From Haliclystus octoradiatus (Eukaryota; Cnidaria; Staurozoa; Stauromedusae; Haliclystidae): DNA of 64,000 nt. A program made the position numbers and the translations under genes. Below, one piece after another: positions 12,901-27,900 of this stretch (its first letter is position 1; each line of letters begins with the position of its first letter). The notes below the pieces were generated by a model. That model worked only from the letters and a program-made list of their open reading frames with translations, ran no database searches and was not told the origin of the DNA. The stretch lies in contig OU744448.1 of assembly GCA_916610825.1 (NCBI GenBank), positions 1,847,501 through 1,911,500 of the forward strand, read 5' to 3'.

Positions 12901-15900
12901 CTACCACCAACTCTCAATATTCCTTCTTGATCCATTCTTGGCTGCAATCTTATTAACTTACTTCTAGACTTTAACACCTTAAATAATAGAATTTCGTCTT
13001 TAAACTCTCTGACTTGAACAAGCTTTATTATTTCATTTTCTGCTTGTTTTAACTCAATTACATTTAGTTTACCACAGTTGATGTCTTTGGTAGCGTTACC
13101 CTTTGTCAAATTCACTTTGTTTCTCAAATACTGCTTATAACGTAACAACCATGCCACTGACGTTTTCAATTTGGACCATGTAGAATATCGTTCCCAAAGT
13201 CTACTTTCAAATAATTGCGATGATGATGATTCTACTGTAGTTGCATTTACAACACTCTTTACTTCAACATCATCAGAAGGTATTTCAACAACATCTATTG
13301 GATTCGATGGCCAAACATCTTCTTCTTCATGAAGGAAACTAGGACCCAATAACCATTTGCAATTACCAGATAAATCTTTGCTTGACAGTCCTCTTGTGAC
13401 ATCATCAGCTGGATTATCTTCCGTCTTGATATATCGCCATTGATTTGGATCTGTAGACTCTCTTATTTCCATTACTCTATTTGCTACAAACACATGAAAT
13501 CGTTTGGTTTCATTCCGTATATATCTAATCACTGTAGTTGAATCCGACCACATAAATACAGAAGACAAAGATATAGGTAATTCTTTCTCCAAAAAACATT
13601 TCAACCTCACTCCTACAACAGCAGCCTACAGTTCCAACCTTGGAATAGTCCATTCTTTAATTGGCGACATACGACCCTTACCCATTAAAAATGACACCTT
13701 CGCCTTATCAACACCCGATTTCGTTCGCAAATATGCCACCGCACCATAACCTAACTGAGAAGCATCCGTAAAAATATGCAACTGCTGACCCGTTGTAACC
13801 CCCGCAGTCCCCAATACATTTCGCGGAATCTCCAAATCCTTCAAATACTCCAACTCGTCCAACCAATCTCTCCAAACTTGCAGATGATGTTCCCCTATTT
13901 CTTCATCCCAAGACACACCCTTTCTCCACAAATCTTGCAGTAGCAATTTCGCCCTCAACGTATACGGACTCACAAACCCCAGTGGGTCATACAAACTGCT
14001 GACCATTGACAAAATACCCCTTTTAGTTGCTGGCCTCTCCTTCAATGCAGTTTTAAAACGAAAGCAATCCTTATTTACATCCCACAATACACCCAAAGTC
14101 CTTTCCACCGGCAGTTGATCAAAGTTCAAATCCAAAAAATCCCCTTCCCTCTCATTTTCAGGAATGGATTTCAATACATACTCATTATTTGACAACCACT
14201 TCGTAAGATGAAACCCACCAGACATCAACAACGACTGGAGTTCTTTTGTCAATTTCGCCGCCTGCTGAGCATCGTCACAAGCCAACAAACAATCATCCAC
14301 ATAAAAATTATTTTTTACCACAACGCAGCACACGAAGGTGAACTGGTAGACCCAAACACATGTACCCTCATCCGAAACACCACTGGCTCCTGATCCAAAT
14401 CACCATTAGGCCACCACAGATCTCCATGCGTCTCGATCCTCACCGTCTACATGAACCTGTATCTACATGTATCTTTATTACGCCAAGGTAATGCAATAGA
14501 AATGTGTTCACCATCACGCTTGACACTTTCTTGCATAATAGTCAGAGCCTTTCGGTCTTCAATAGACATACAAACATCTTGACTGTGTACAGATTGTATG
14601 CCTATGCTATCTAATTGCCAAAATCTTGCAAGTTGATCGTTTAGCATATTATCATTTACAGACTCTGAAGTTGTTTTGCATATATTAGCATTTATATTGC
14701 AGTTCATGTTGCCTAGTACAGACCAACCCAATTTCGTTTTTACTGCCCATGGTTCTCCTGGATTTCCCTTGACTACATCAGTTGCAACAATAGCTTCGGG
14801 GTAATTTGTACCGATTATAATTGTGACATCATTTACATCAACATCAGGATATGTCACTGTTTGTAATTGTGGCCATGCATCTAGGTTGCATTTAGATGGC
14901 AAACATTGCTTTGATATATCTAGATCCTTAATAGCATAAATAGGATTTATCTCGATCCCGTTTTCCTTGATCTCGTTTAGTGCAGAGATTGTTACGCAGC
15001 ATCGTTTCGATTTTACTGTCTCCTTTGTCTGACTAATGGTTGTCACAGACAGACTGGCGTCTAGACCGGAAATGTTTAAGTGTTCAATAATAGCTTGATT
15101 ACATAAGCATATGTCTGAACCGCTGTCTAATAAAGCGTAAGTTGAAATGGATTTATTATTGTTTCCATACACAGTCACAGGAACTACCTGAGTTGTACAA
15201 TACATTTTTGAACAGTTCGCTTTATTTTCTATTGCCTTTGTTGCATTTACAGTAGCCTCTTCAGTGTCATTAGTCGCAGTTGATTCAGGATGTAAAATTG
15301 TAGCATGCCAACGTGTACATCCATCGACAGAACAAGGATTCTTTAAACTACATTTTCTAGATATATGGCCGAATTTTAGACATTTAAAACATAATCGATT
15401 TGATTTAACAATTTCTATCTTTTCTCCATAGCTACGGCGTTTAAAATTATCGCAATTTTTCAACAGATGATTTTCTTTACAATCTTCGCATTTGTTTTCG
15501 GCTGTACTTGTTACTAAAGTAGAAACGCGAGTTTTATTTTTACTGTGATCTTTATTGATGACATTAGTCTCCTTCTCGACGATTGTATTTATGTTAGTGA
15601 CCCCGTAAATTGGGTCATTAATAATGTCCGCTTCTTCTTCTAATAACAGTACAAAATCTATTAATTCCGGTTCCTTTGACAATTTATTTTTAATCTTTTT
15701 AGCAGTACGTCGCCATCTCGTATGAAAATACTTTGGAGTTCTGTTCATTAATTGATTAATGTGTGCATCAGTTATCTTTGATAAGCATTTCATCTCCTTT
15801 AATATTTGATAAGTTACTCTAGCATTATCAGCAAGTTCTCTAAATGCTTTATTATCGTGTGGTTTAAGAGCATTACCAGATACTAATTTTTGTATACAAG

Positions 15901-18900
15901 TTTTCGCAATTGCTGAAGGTTGACCAAAACGTTTCTCTAATTTATCCAAGGCGAATTGTAATTTGCCAGGACCAGTCGATTCATATCCTTCTACGGCAAG
16001 TCTTGCCTCGCCACTTAAAAATTGCAATAACTGATTAAATTTTTGATTCTCATCTAACGGCTTACATAATACTAGCTCCGTAAAACGATTTATAAATCGC
16101 GGATATAATGATGAGTTACCATCAAATACGATTAATTCTGGTTTCGGTAGTTCATGTAACAAACTCATACGTTGCATGGCATTGATTGTTTCCTTCATCG
16201 CTTCACTTTCTAATGAAGATGACTGTGATCGGCTGTCAAGGTTGCTATTATTAACATCATTATTACGTTTTACTATTTTACTTAAAGATATATTATCGAT
16301 TGTATCTACTACGTCACTAACGTCATTAGCCTTTTCTGAAATAACAGCAATATTATTCGCTTCGCATATTTGTTTACCGGATGTTTTAGCATTTAAAACA
16401 GTGTTATTATCAATATCATTATCACAGCTAATCGTAGCATTATCTATTAATTCAATATTTTTGTCAATCAAACCCTGTTCTTGTAGCGTAATAATTTGCA
16501 TATTGCTATCATCTATTTCGTCATCTGCCTGTCCGATTTTCTTCGAGGCTTCTAGTTCTGCCTTTAAAATTGACATTTTTAATTCTATTTCGGCTTCAGC
16601 CTTAATCTGCTTAGCCTTTCTTATTCTGGACTTGATTGAATACGCACTAGCTCTACTCGAGCTACTGACACGTGATACATTCGTATTAAGTTGCGCTAAG
16701 GCCTCTACAATAATATCGTCATAGCCTGACTTATATGCGCACTGGTTCCTATGTGCTGCTGTGGCCTGTTCTAACAAATCAGCGGGCATGTCCTCTATCA
16801 ACGAATCATAATAATTCACAAACCGCTTCCATAAGGTATCAAACCTTGTTTTGATTTCTTTTACGTCTTCTTCTGAGACTGAAGTACTTTGTTCCCATGC
16901 ATCAATCTTGCCATATAGTACTTTTAATTCTTCTATTGTTCTGTCTACGTCATCTTGTGTTCTTGGACCAGCATCCGACGATTGACTTCTCAGAGTTGGC
17001 ATCGTGCCATGAGCCAATATCCATCAACGGCAATAACACGAACTACTTCAAACCAAATTGATGAAACTCAAGGAAAACTGTAATATTTGAATTTGCTAAA
17101 CCTCGTAATAGTTGAAACTCATTTGAATTTGAAAATACCAGCACATAAGAATAAAACTCGATAAATGACAAAGAGCAATTTTCTCTGAACGTGCATTATA
17201 CAGTACAGTACAGTGTGCAGTGCAGGTTTTTCTATTAAAACAATTATAGAAAACAAACTAATTAAACAATGATAAATGAATAATAATTAAGATAATTAGA
17301 TAAATGATTACAAGTTACATACCTTGGTATCGTTTCGTAACAACTTTACACAAGCAAATTTAAATATATATTGTAGGCCTACGGTTCTGTGATTGACCTT
17401 GCTTCTAAACACGAAGACTTACTCAAACGATCAATAAATATATATTCGATTACAAATTACTATAAGCTAAACTAAAGGTGCAATATAATTTACAACCAAT
17501 CAGATTACGAGTACTAAATAACTAGTAAAATAATGACATTAATATACGAGCCTATACGTAGATAGTAAAACAATAAAACTTTGACCTCGTTTTAATACAA
17601 TTAATATAGACATATATTGTTGTTTACATTTACAGTTCCCCCATACTACAGCACAGTAATCAAAATGAGGCAAAACAATTGAATTATAAACTGAGGATGC
17701 TGTGTGTTTGGGTATATAACGTTGAATGTATTTCAATACACCGATGCCTCTATTTATCTTGCTAGTCATGGGCCATGGCATTGATATGGTCATCAAATGA
17801 TAGGCACTGATCAAATTTCACACCTAGATATTTTAAAAGGGTTACATTATCAATATACTCATTATTCACAGTTATATTAAAGTTTTTTGAGTTTTGCTTT
17901 TTTAAATTTGGTTTAGAACCTATGGCCATACAGTTTGTTTTAGATTGATTCAAAGTCAATTTATTTGAGCACAGCCAAATTGTTTTGATCATCACAAAAA
18001 ACCATAAACAGGTAGTTAGTTTAAGTAAACTTTATTATAAACATCAAGACATATAAAATGATATAATAAAAATCTAATTAATAATGTAAAATTGTTGTTT
18101 TAATTTCAACAGTTTGCACTTTTCACTTTCTAAATTAATCCATGTGCTTTTTGCATGAAAAGGAGGCTAAATATTTAAAGTCAAAGCATAATGGCTATTT
18201 GGCTATAAAATAATAACAAAACTAAAAAAGTTATTTAATATGATTGAAACACAATTATATATATTATTTAAATCATGTGTTAGTAGTTTCTCAATTTCTG
18301 CTATATCTTTATTGGCGACGTATAGAAGAGTGTCATCAGCATAAAGATTTATTTTACAATTCTTTACAGTATCACTAATGTCGTTTATACAAATTAAAAA
18401 GAGAAGCGTCTCAAGGATTGACCCTTGTTTAACACCATCTTTAATTACACCTATATTTGAATTTATATTATTTACAGTAAATATTTGCTTCATACCTATT
18501 AAATAAGATTTAAAGAAATTTATACTACAATATTTACATCACTTCCATATAACTTAAGTTTATCAAGAAGTATATAAATATCTACAGTATCAAATGCTTT
18601 TTTTAAGTCTTATGCTGACTACACCTACAAGTTTGCGATTTAGGATACTGTACTATCAAAACAAAATTCTGAAAATCATAATATACTACTCTCAGTAGAA
18701 TGGTTTTGACGGAAGCCAGATTGGAATTTAGTTAACAAATTATTAGATAATAAATATTGGTTTAATTGATTATGTGCAACCTTTTCCAAGATCTTAGAGG
18801 TTATGGGAAGAATCAATATAGGTATATAATTTATTCTTTCAACAATCGAGCTTCCTTTATGCAAAGGAATTACTTTAGCGGTTTTTAAAGCCTCAGGAAA

Positions 18901-21900
18901 GATACCATTTTTTTAAGATAAATTAATTATTTTTGTAAGGCTTGGAGATATATTAGCTTGGTCAAGATATCAAAAGCAAGTTGGTCGTGAATATCAAGAC
19001 AACAAGAATTTATTCATTTAATTACAAACATAATCTCTTAAAAAGGTATTTACTGGCAAGTTAACATGTCAAAGTAAATGTTGCAGCGCTCTGAATTTTT
19101 CATCTTTTGCTTATACATCCTATTTTTAATGTTAATTATGAAATAATTGTACATAATGAAATTTTCTGAAGCGGAGGCAAAATAAGACGCGTGTGCTGAC
19201 GAGAAACTATAAATCAAAATTTGTTGGCCTAAGTGAGTAAAACCTATCTTAAATTCTATTAGGCTACTGTAAGTTTCTTTTATTTGTTTGTTTTTAATAA
19301 GCAGGACAAGCTACCACAATAAAAAAATAATGCCGTACACAGGCAAAATATACAAATTGCACTTAAATGTAACTAAATGAATGAATTAGGTATAAATTAA
19401 ACCACAGTTTTAATTTGAAATGGTTGAAATGCTATTCCAGAGAATCAAGATCCAAGCATATGAGACGACCATGATAGGATATTTCATGATTAGAACCATT
19501 TAAACCACGCCAGCAAATAACTTTGGTAAGGTGGCGTTGCTCTTTCTTAAGTGTTGCAATGTCTTTACTTAGGTGATGATTAAACATAGGTGTGGCGTAT
19601 TCTATTATGGGACGTACGTTTGTAGTGTATGCACATAACAGAATTTGCAAGTCATGTGATTTAAATGACTGTAATATACAATTTCAACGAATTACGCTTT
19701 CCCCGCAATATATTTAAAGTAACAAACATGATCAGTGACGGGTTTGATCTGTTTATTTTGCATAACCTATTCGATATTGCTGTGTATTTGCATGCGATAT
19801 TGCTGTCTCAATTACTACTACTTTTGTGATTAGTTGTGACTTCATTACAATATGTGCTTTGTGAAACATTTACCGAAATATTCTAGATGATATCTCTGTT
19901 GGACAGATAGGGACACATAATTAGTTCACGTGGTTTTAAAAAGAAAATTTGAGGATTATTGCAACTACTGTGAGCCATATTTGATCGCATTCAACAACAG
20001 CCAAAATACAAACTATGTTTCTTAGACACAAATGAAATCTGCACACCCAATAGTGCACATGGAAAAGCATAAGACTGCTGACACATGATATTTCAATTAG
20101 ACGCTAATCAGCAGTCTAACTTCCCGGGGCGATGTAATGGAAAGCACTGAAAGGTACAATAGTATAATACTGCAATTTCAAGGCCAGTGCATAAACCAAT
20201 TATAGAACAATCTGTCTTTTTTGCAGGCTAATATCAGGCCATGTTCATGAAATCCAAATTATTTTGATCTTTTGTTATTGACTCTTGAGTTTTTAATTAT
20301 CTCTGTTAACAGGGAGAATGATTTAGAAGAAATTGCAAAAGAAGCTGGCATCGATTTACATCATCAAGAAGCTTATGAAGCTCCAATTATTGGAAAAAAG
20401 GAAAAGAAGAAGAAAAACAAGCAAGATAGGTAATTACATTGACTTTCTCAAAGTCTCACTTATTTTATGACAATTTTGATATGTTGGTAAGTAACTGCAC
20501 ACCAACCATCAAGATTCGGCAAATCAAAGTAAGTGGGACTTGGATGCCAGTCAGTGATTACTGGGAAAATAGTCTTTTTGTTGGCTAATATATTAACAAT
20601 GAGTCATACACAGATTCAGACAAAATGTTAAGCCTTAGAGAATCCTAGAGGCATTTCAACATTTTCCTCTGGATTTTTTGTTGATGTTTAACCAATTATA
20701 AATCATAAAAAATATGAAATTTCTTCTTTGAATTTGTTCTAACCTTCTGAATTCTAGGATTGCAGAATTTCTACTTTTGTCCGACCCCTGTGGTAACACG
20801 TGTTGCTAACCGCTGCAAAGCAACATTCCCCTTTTTCAATATATAATATATTTCTTGATTCAATCTAAATATTCAAACATATAGTTACCCTTTATTATTT
20901 TATGATTTCAGCCTGGCAGAGAACAATGATGATATCATGGATAAGGTAAATATATGAACTCAACATAAAATAATTTAGATTATGCAAAAGGTTTTAATTT
21001 AAAGTTTTTGAATTCACCAATTGTAGAGTGAAAATTCATATTCCGATGTTTGCAAAACAGAAAGAAAAAAGTAATAAATGCTTGATCATCAACATATTAC
21101 TATTAAGCAGTTGACGCACAGTTTTCTATGAGCTATTGGTAATTGGAGCACAAGAGGCATGTAAGGAGAAAACAAGAAGGCATCAGAAAATTACGAAAAT
21201 TTGATCAGGCGAGTAATTTTTGCTTTCGAGTTTATCCTGAAGTGACTCGAGTCATCAAAACATCAAAAGCTCATAAGAAACTGTGTGTTAATTGCTTTGG
21301 AGTATAATTAGCACAACTTTTACAAGCATTTACATGACTTTTTTACTCATAAAATGTTTTTGTAAACTCCTGATCAAATTGAAAATTCTCATTTGTGATA
21401 TCAAGTTCGAATTGTAAGATCGATTGTGTTTTCGAACCTAGTTTTGCTATGGTGATTTAGCGTCAAACTCTATACCAATCAGATTGATCGAATCATTTTC
21501 GCTATAATACAATATTACTTATCTAGATAGCATGCTATTATTATAATATAGATTGTATATCTTCGGTGGTAGAGGTTTGCGAATCTGTTCAGAAGCCGGA
21601 AATCCGATCTGGATTTTAGAGGGATTCAGATTAGATTTTTATCGTCAGATTGGATCGGCTCTCTTGTGATCAGTATTGGATCCGATTTCAAATTCTGCTG
21701 CAATTTACTAGATTGCTATTTGATCATTTACTACGCATACATTATATAAATGTAAGAAATTACAGTTTTCAGATTCTTTCTTCCTTGGAAACATTCGCCA
21801 TTTTGAATAGTCAAATTTTCAATAATCTCAAGGATTTATGTTCTCGCAGTTGAAACTCAATATCTTCCATTTTTATTTTAGGATGATGTTGTTACTAGCA

Positions 21901-24900
21901 AACCAAAAGCATCGTTTCAGGCATTGATGATGGATGATGGTGATGATAGTGATGACAACGTCAACGCGTCAGATGACGAATCAAAAATTAAAACTGAAAT
22001 ACAAGAAAAAACTGAAAAAACAACTAAACAAACCACAAAAAAGGGTAAAGATAAAAAGAAAGGCAAAACGGTTTGTAGTTTAACATTTAGACATATCACA
22101 ACATTTTCTTGATTGGAACTTCTTTGAAATTTCATAGTTATATGGTCAGTAGTAGAAGAGAATAATGTTAGCCTATACTAATGTCAGCATAATTTATTTT
22201 CAAGATAATCCTAGTGACACACAAATGGTAATACTTGTCACTCTGGAGAGTCTCTAAACCTTGTTGAATCTTAACCTATATACACAGCAACATGGCCAAC
22301 AAATGTGTTACAGGAACTAAAAGTGTGTGAACCGACCCATATCCGATCCGATTGAATTGGATTTGGTTTGACTTTCAGCTTCCAGATCGGATCAACATTT
22401 TTCTGCAGGATTAGTTGGATTTTCTACATTGTTTTTTTTTTGTTTTCATTCTTTTCAACAACATTTTCACTAAAGTTCTGAAAAAGAGCTTCTTGGTAAA
22501 ACATTTGATCAAAAACGTCACTCCAGGCAATAGTGAATTTTGATTTTGAACCACGTTTTGGCTACATTTGCAGCTAAATTTTGCCAACAAATGTAGCTGA
22601 AACGTTGTTAAAAATAAGACTTCACTATTGCTTGCCACTGACGTTTTTGATCAAATTTTTCACTAAATTTAATCAAATGCCATAATCATTCTGATGAATA
22701 AGAAACTGTAGTGTCGATATTAGTAATAATTACTGTCGATAACAGTCAAATTGCAATATTAAAAATCTTTTTTTTCAAAAAGCTACAAAACATTTTGGGA
22801 AATTTTACATTTGGAATCAAAACATTTGGATCAGATTTCAGATTGTGGTTTTGTCTCTAATAGGAACCCTTATATAAAGTGCAACTAAAGCCTTTTCCGT
22901 TAATTTGATGTTTAAATCTTGAAACTTTAAGATGCGGAAATTGTTTTTGCCTCACGTTTATTTCTGATACTATAATATGAACAATCATTTATCATTATAG
23001 CCTGCTGCAGATGATGATGATATTGATGCTATTTGCGCTGAATTTGAGCTTAACAATGTTGAATCAACAAAAGGTAAGAAAAGTAAAAAGAAGAACAAAA
23101 AGAACGACACAGAATTAGAAGTTGATACGTTAACAGATAAAATAGAAGCAGTTACAATCAATGACGAAGTGGATGATGATGAAAAAGGAGATTTAGAAGA
23201 TGTTGATAAAGTAAGCAAACTACCAAAAGAAGTTACAAAAACAATTGATGATGACGATGATGATGATGGACCTAAGATGAAAACTGCCGCACAAAAGAAA
23301 GCTGAAAAGAAAGAAAGAGAGAATAAAAAGAAAGAAGCAAAACGTTTACAAAAACAAAAGGAAAAAGAAAAACAAGACAAAGAAGAACCCGTTAAAGAAT
23401 CACAGAATGAAATGCAAAGTGTCTCTGAAACAATAGAAAATGATACACCAGAGGGTGTGGCTCCAGTTGATGTTGAAGTCAAACCAGGTAAATGGTAGTT
23501 TAAATGATACGCTCTTCTTAGTTTGAGTCACATGGCACTCTTTCCATTTCCAATTAAATTAAAGTACGGGAAGACAAAATGGCCGATTAAGAGAAATTAT
23601 TTGAATGAGATATATTACATTTTGGCAAATTATGATTATGATTTAAAATCAACTTATATAGCAAATATACGTAAAATGGAGCCCCAAAAACAGGTTTGGA
23701 CTTATACATGGGTCAACTTATTCACCAGAAAATATACGGTATGTAGCAACGAAGGACGATGAGTTCTTGCTTCTTATACGATCTTGATACAATCTCTGTG
23801 TAGGCTACTAACATCATTGTATTTTTAGATAAGGACATAATTTGCCGTTGAAGTCATGAAAACAAATCACAGAAACAATATTCTCGAAACATGGAAATGC
23901 AAATTATGTATCTTTGTTAGTTCTTTCTTAATATGATTTACACATTTTGAACAATCTTCCTAAAGAAATTTAGCGGTTTTTGTTTGTAACCTTCTTAATA
24001 TTATCCAATAAATGAATACTATTCAATAAATATCAATACACATTTAATTAACATACTTAATGAGACACTCAAAAGTCATTTACAACACAATCAATCCCTC
24101 TACTGTGTTCAGCTTTCCCTTCTCACATTTTGAGTTTAAAAAAATTTCACCTTCATCAACCGTTCTATGAAGTTTAAAAGCTGTTGATGATCTTGGCCCT
24201 GCATGAAATGTGTATGAAAAGTTCATGACCATTTAAGCAATTTCAAATTCATGAACTCACAAATTTTTTCACAGGGGATTATTTCGTTAAAATCCAGGTT
24301 TCTGGTAGGTAGAAAAACATCTCTTGACCCTCATCACGTCAAGCATGTTCTGTGTGTTATGCTTTTTTAAGAGTTTGAGTTTAGCGTTATATTTGCTCAT
24401 AATTGACATATGATTGCTTAATGCAGATAATGATGCCGATGGTGCTGCAAGTGGTAGTGACAATGAAGGAGAAGATAACGAAGGTACGAAATCAAAAAAG
24501 AAGAAGAAAAAGAAAAAGAAGAAGGAGGAAGATGACGACAAAAAGAAGAAAGGTAAAAAAATTAACAAAGCAGCACTTAAACAGATGCAGGAAGCATTAG
24601 AAATGGTCAAACAAGAAGAAGAGAGATTACGTCTGGAAGAAGAAGAAAAAGCAAAAGCATTTGAGGAAGCAGAGGACAATCGCCTTGAGAAGGTATGATG
24701 GGTCTGTTATCAGTTTAATTTGATAAATAATTCCTTGCTGCTAGTATATGTGAAATAAGGAGCATTGAACAAGCTTCCCTGCAAAACACATTTCACAAGT
24801 CCACGAGATATTAATGTGGGACTTGGTCTACCCCAACAAATGAAAACCACAGACATGGTAGAGTCCATAGGTTATTGAGTGCGATGACGTAATTGTATTT

Positions 24901-27900
24901 ACGATCTGATAATTTGTTTTTGGTTAACTTATCCTCAACAGGGCCTTATTAGCTATTTTGAGCAATTGTTGCGAGAAAGAAAAAGGTCTAGAACCAAGAA
25001 CAACCCTGTTTAATTTGTCTATTAGCTTGATACCGGAATAATCACACCTTATGAAGCTCTAATATTGTATAGTTATTATAGTATTATCAACATATATTAT
25101 GCCTAATTTATATTTACCATCAAATTTACTTGCATAATATTTCAGCTTCGTTTGGAACAAGAAAAGAAAGACCGGAAGAAACAGAAAGACAAGGTATACT
25201 GCTTGCTGATGATATTTCATGTTGTTGTTGATACCTTTACACTAGGAATTTTGAAAATCTGAAAACCTACTGAAAACTTCCTGAATTGGGTACTTTTTAA
25301 TAGCTTTCAAATTTTGAAGGGCTTTTCAGTAGTTTTCAGTGGAGCAAGAACAATCTAAATTAAAGTGTCTGGTGAAATTCAGTATGGTTTCAGTAGCAAT
25401 CCAGTATATTATCCAAGATTCTAAGTGATACATGATATCGTTTTATTTTTCTGATTGTGGTACCACTTGTGATATTGCTACTTTATGTTACTACTATACT
25501 AATAGTTATCCACAATGTTGCATCTCGGCAGGAAAAGAGAGAGCGTTTGAAAAAAGAAGGAAAACTCCTGACCCCCGCACAAAAAGAACAGAAGCGACGA
25601 GCAGAGCAGATGCTGGAGGCTATGAGACAACAAGGTATTGTGGCTATGCTGAGTAGCTTTACTGAATGAAGACATCCTACAATTTAAAGGAGTAAAAATG
25701 ATCGGTGGACTCTAAGCGCTTAGAGTCACATGCGTGTTTATCGTTCGTATCATTTCTGTGCCTGAAACTATGCTGAAATTTAACTTTTTCAAGTCCTGCC
25801 AATAAAGAAGCACCTTTGCTTAATTACGGGGTGACTATCAAGTCTGAAAACAGAATATCACTATAGGCCTATTAGTAATTGTTCTGTTGTGCATTTATAG
25901 GTATTCAAGTACCAAATCGTGACGCTGGTGAACAGAAGAAAGTCAAATATGTTACTAGGAAACCAAACAAGAAACAACAGCAGCAACAACAACAACAATC
26001 TGAGGAAGCAAAAGAGACTGAAGATGCCAATATCGAAGCAGATTTAATTCAAACAGAGACCGACATTAATAAAGCTGACGTAGAAGACTCTACGGTGAAA
26101 CGTACGTCTATTTATATTAATTTTATCGGTATGTAAATTTAGGTCTAATATTAACAGACGCAATTGTCATTTTCTTTAGCTGATGAGAATAAACCTGAAG
26201 ATGTTGAAGTTTCTGAAGACCTACCTGAAAGTTGGGATCTGGACTCTGACGATGAAAAGGTATTTTGAAACAAAATGTAACTCTTGAAGTGGTGAAATTG
26301 ACCGGTTAGCACTACAAGCTCAGAATCTTTGTTCATATTTACGTTGCGCGTTGCCCTTTGTATTGTTTCTGTGCCTGAGACTTGAAGCCGTGATTATTGA
26401 AATCCACTAAGCTTGTTTCCAACTTGAGCCTGTAGTGTAAGCCTATCAATGTTGCACCTTTATCGATTCTACGGTGACCTCTTGTGTAGCGGCGTACGCA
26501 AAATAACTCAATAGAAGCCTTCATTCTTAAAGGGCAACATTGGCCGGTGGTCGCTAAGAGCTTAATTTTGAATAATGTTTGGTGTAACTCAACAATCAAG
26601 TCAGTCAAGGCTCCTGCAGGGTTTCAAATCAAGTTTAAGCATGGGTTCAGGCACAGAAACAATAAGAACACAGCCGCACTATAGATACATACATGATTCT
26701 ATGATGTTGAACACAACGATATAGGCGCTATATAAATGCCTTATTATTATTATTATTGTTCCAAGCGTGTAGATCCCATTGGTCATTTTTGTCCATATTA
26801 GGGTCGTCAAACTGCATTAAAAGACGGAATATCAGTGGACAAATGAAGAATCCTCTATTTTCCCCCCGATGATCTCAAAAGATTTTCCAGAAAATAATGT
26901 TATTTTGATATTTTAAGGAAACAGAGACCATTGCATCGAAAGAAAAAACGTCAGAATCAACACTAGTAAAAGAAAACACAACATCAAAACCAGTAAGTTA
27001 ATTGATGTTATATTTTCTCTATATGATGATCTCACAAAATTCTCACCAACGTCAAATGTGTTATAGTATTAAGAGATGAATGTCGTCTCTCAGTTTCTTT
27101 TTAATCTTCCATATTTTGATCCCACGAGATATGACGCAATATTCAGCTTGTCAGGTGATTGTTAGATTTATACATTTATACATTGGTATAACATCTGGCT
27201 ATAAGCTGTTGATGTGATGTAGGGTCCGACAAAAGTAGGAATCCTTGAATCCTAGATTCCGGAAGGATAGAGCAAATTTAGAAGAAAATTGATATTTCTA
27301 TGATTTATTGGTCAAATGTCAACAAAAAATTCAAAAGAAAATTCGTAAATGCCTCTAGGATTCCAGAAAGCTGAACCTTTTGTCGGACCCTGATGTGATG
27401 TCTGAATTTGCTCTCAATCTTCTGAAATCTAGGATCTGCCATCTGAGGTTATTCTGATTTGAACAGTAAACTATGAGTTTGACTCATATTATATGCATGA
27501 GCTACTATAAAGACATTTCCTACAATGAAAGATGATATTCTGAATATCATTAGCATCTACAAACAAGTTTTAAAGAAAAGTAAGGATTTCGGAAGGTTTT
27601 TTGGCGAATCTCAAGTTAACTGTTGCTGTTTTTTTTTACAAAAGTTTACAGTATCGGAGATAATACCTGCTATAACCTGTCCCTTGTTCTTTTTTCAGGC
27701 TGCTGTTGATACCGCAGATGGAAAAGTTGCAACAACGGAAAAAAGTACGGAAGAAGAAAGTTCATCAAGTGAAACTGATTCTGATTCTTCTGACGAGTCT
27801 GACACAGAAGATGAATCAGATAGTAGCGACTCAGAACAGGAAAGCAAAACAAAGACTGTACCAGTTGAAAGGGTCAAAGAAAGTATCACAACAAGAATAT

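Larger units (their letters stand above)
11107..17628 (-). mobile_element. BEL/Pao LTR retrotransposon, young but defective
   Basis: Two 550-bp LTRs (11107-11656 and 17079-17628) differ at only about three positions. They have TG...CA borders, and the element is flanked by the 5-bp duplication TTTAC (11102-11106 and 17629-17633). The internal region reads on minus in the order gag, protease, reverse transcriptase remnant, RNase H, integrase, which is typical of BEL/Pao. A purine-rich tract (GGGGGTTGGGA on minus) abuts the 3' LTR. The reverse transcriptase has an internal deletion and a second small deletion, and one nonsense codon lies in RNase H. The copy therefore cannot make its own enzyme, despite its young LTRs. 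It interrupts a CR1-like LINE inside eIF5B intron 1, antisense to eIF5B. Confidence 0.95.
9998..20312. other. eIF5B intron 1 (10.3 kb), transposon landing site
   Basis: The intron runs from GTAGGC, overlapping a TAGGCCTA octamer, to TTAACAG. It holds a minus-strand CR1-like LINE (10546-18962) split by a BEL/Pao element (11107-17628), and a second LINE tail (19432-19650). In 9998-10545 and 19651-20312 no gene or clear repeat was recognised. Confidence 0.85.

Noticed and set aside
16176..16724. Plus-strand 182-codon frame
   Set aside because: Antisense shadow of the BEL/Pao gag; no domain.
22985..23482. Minus-strand Ser-rich 165-codon frame
   Set aside because: Mirror of the Lys/Glu-rich eIF5B exon 5.
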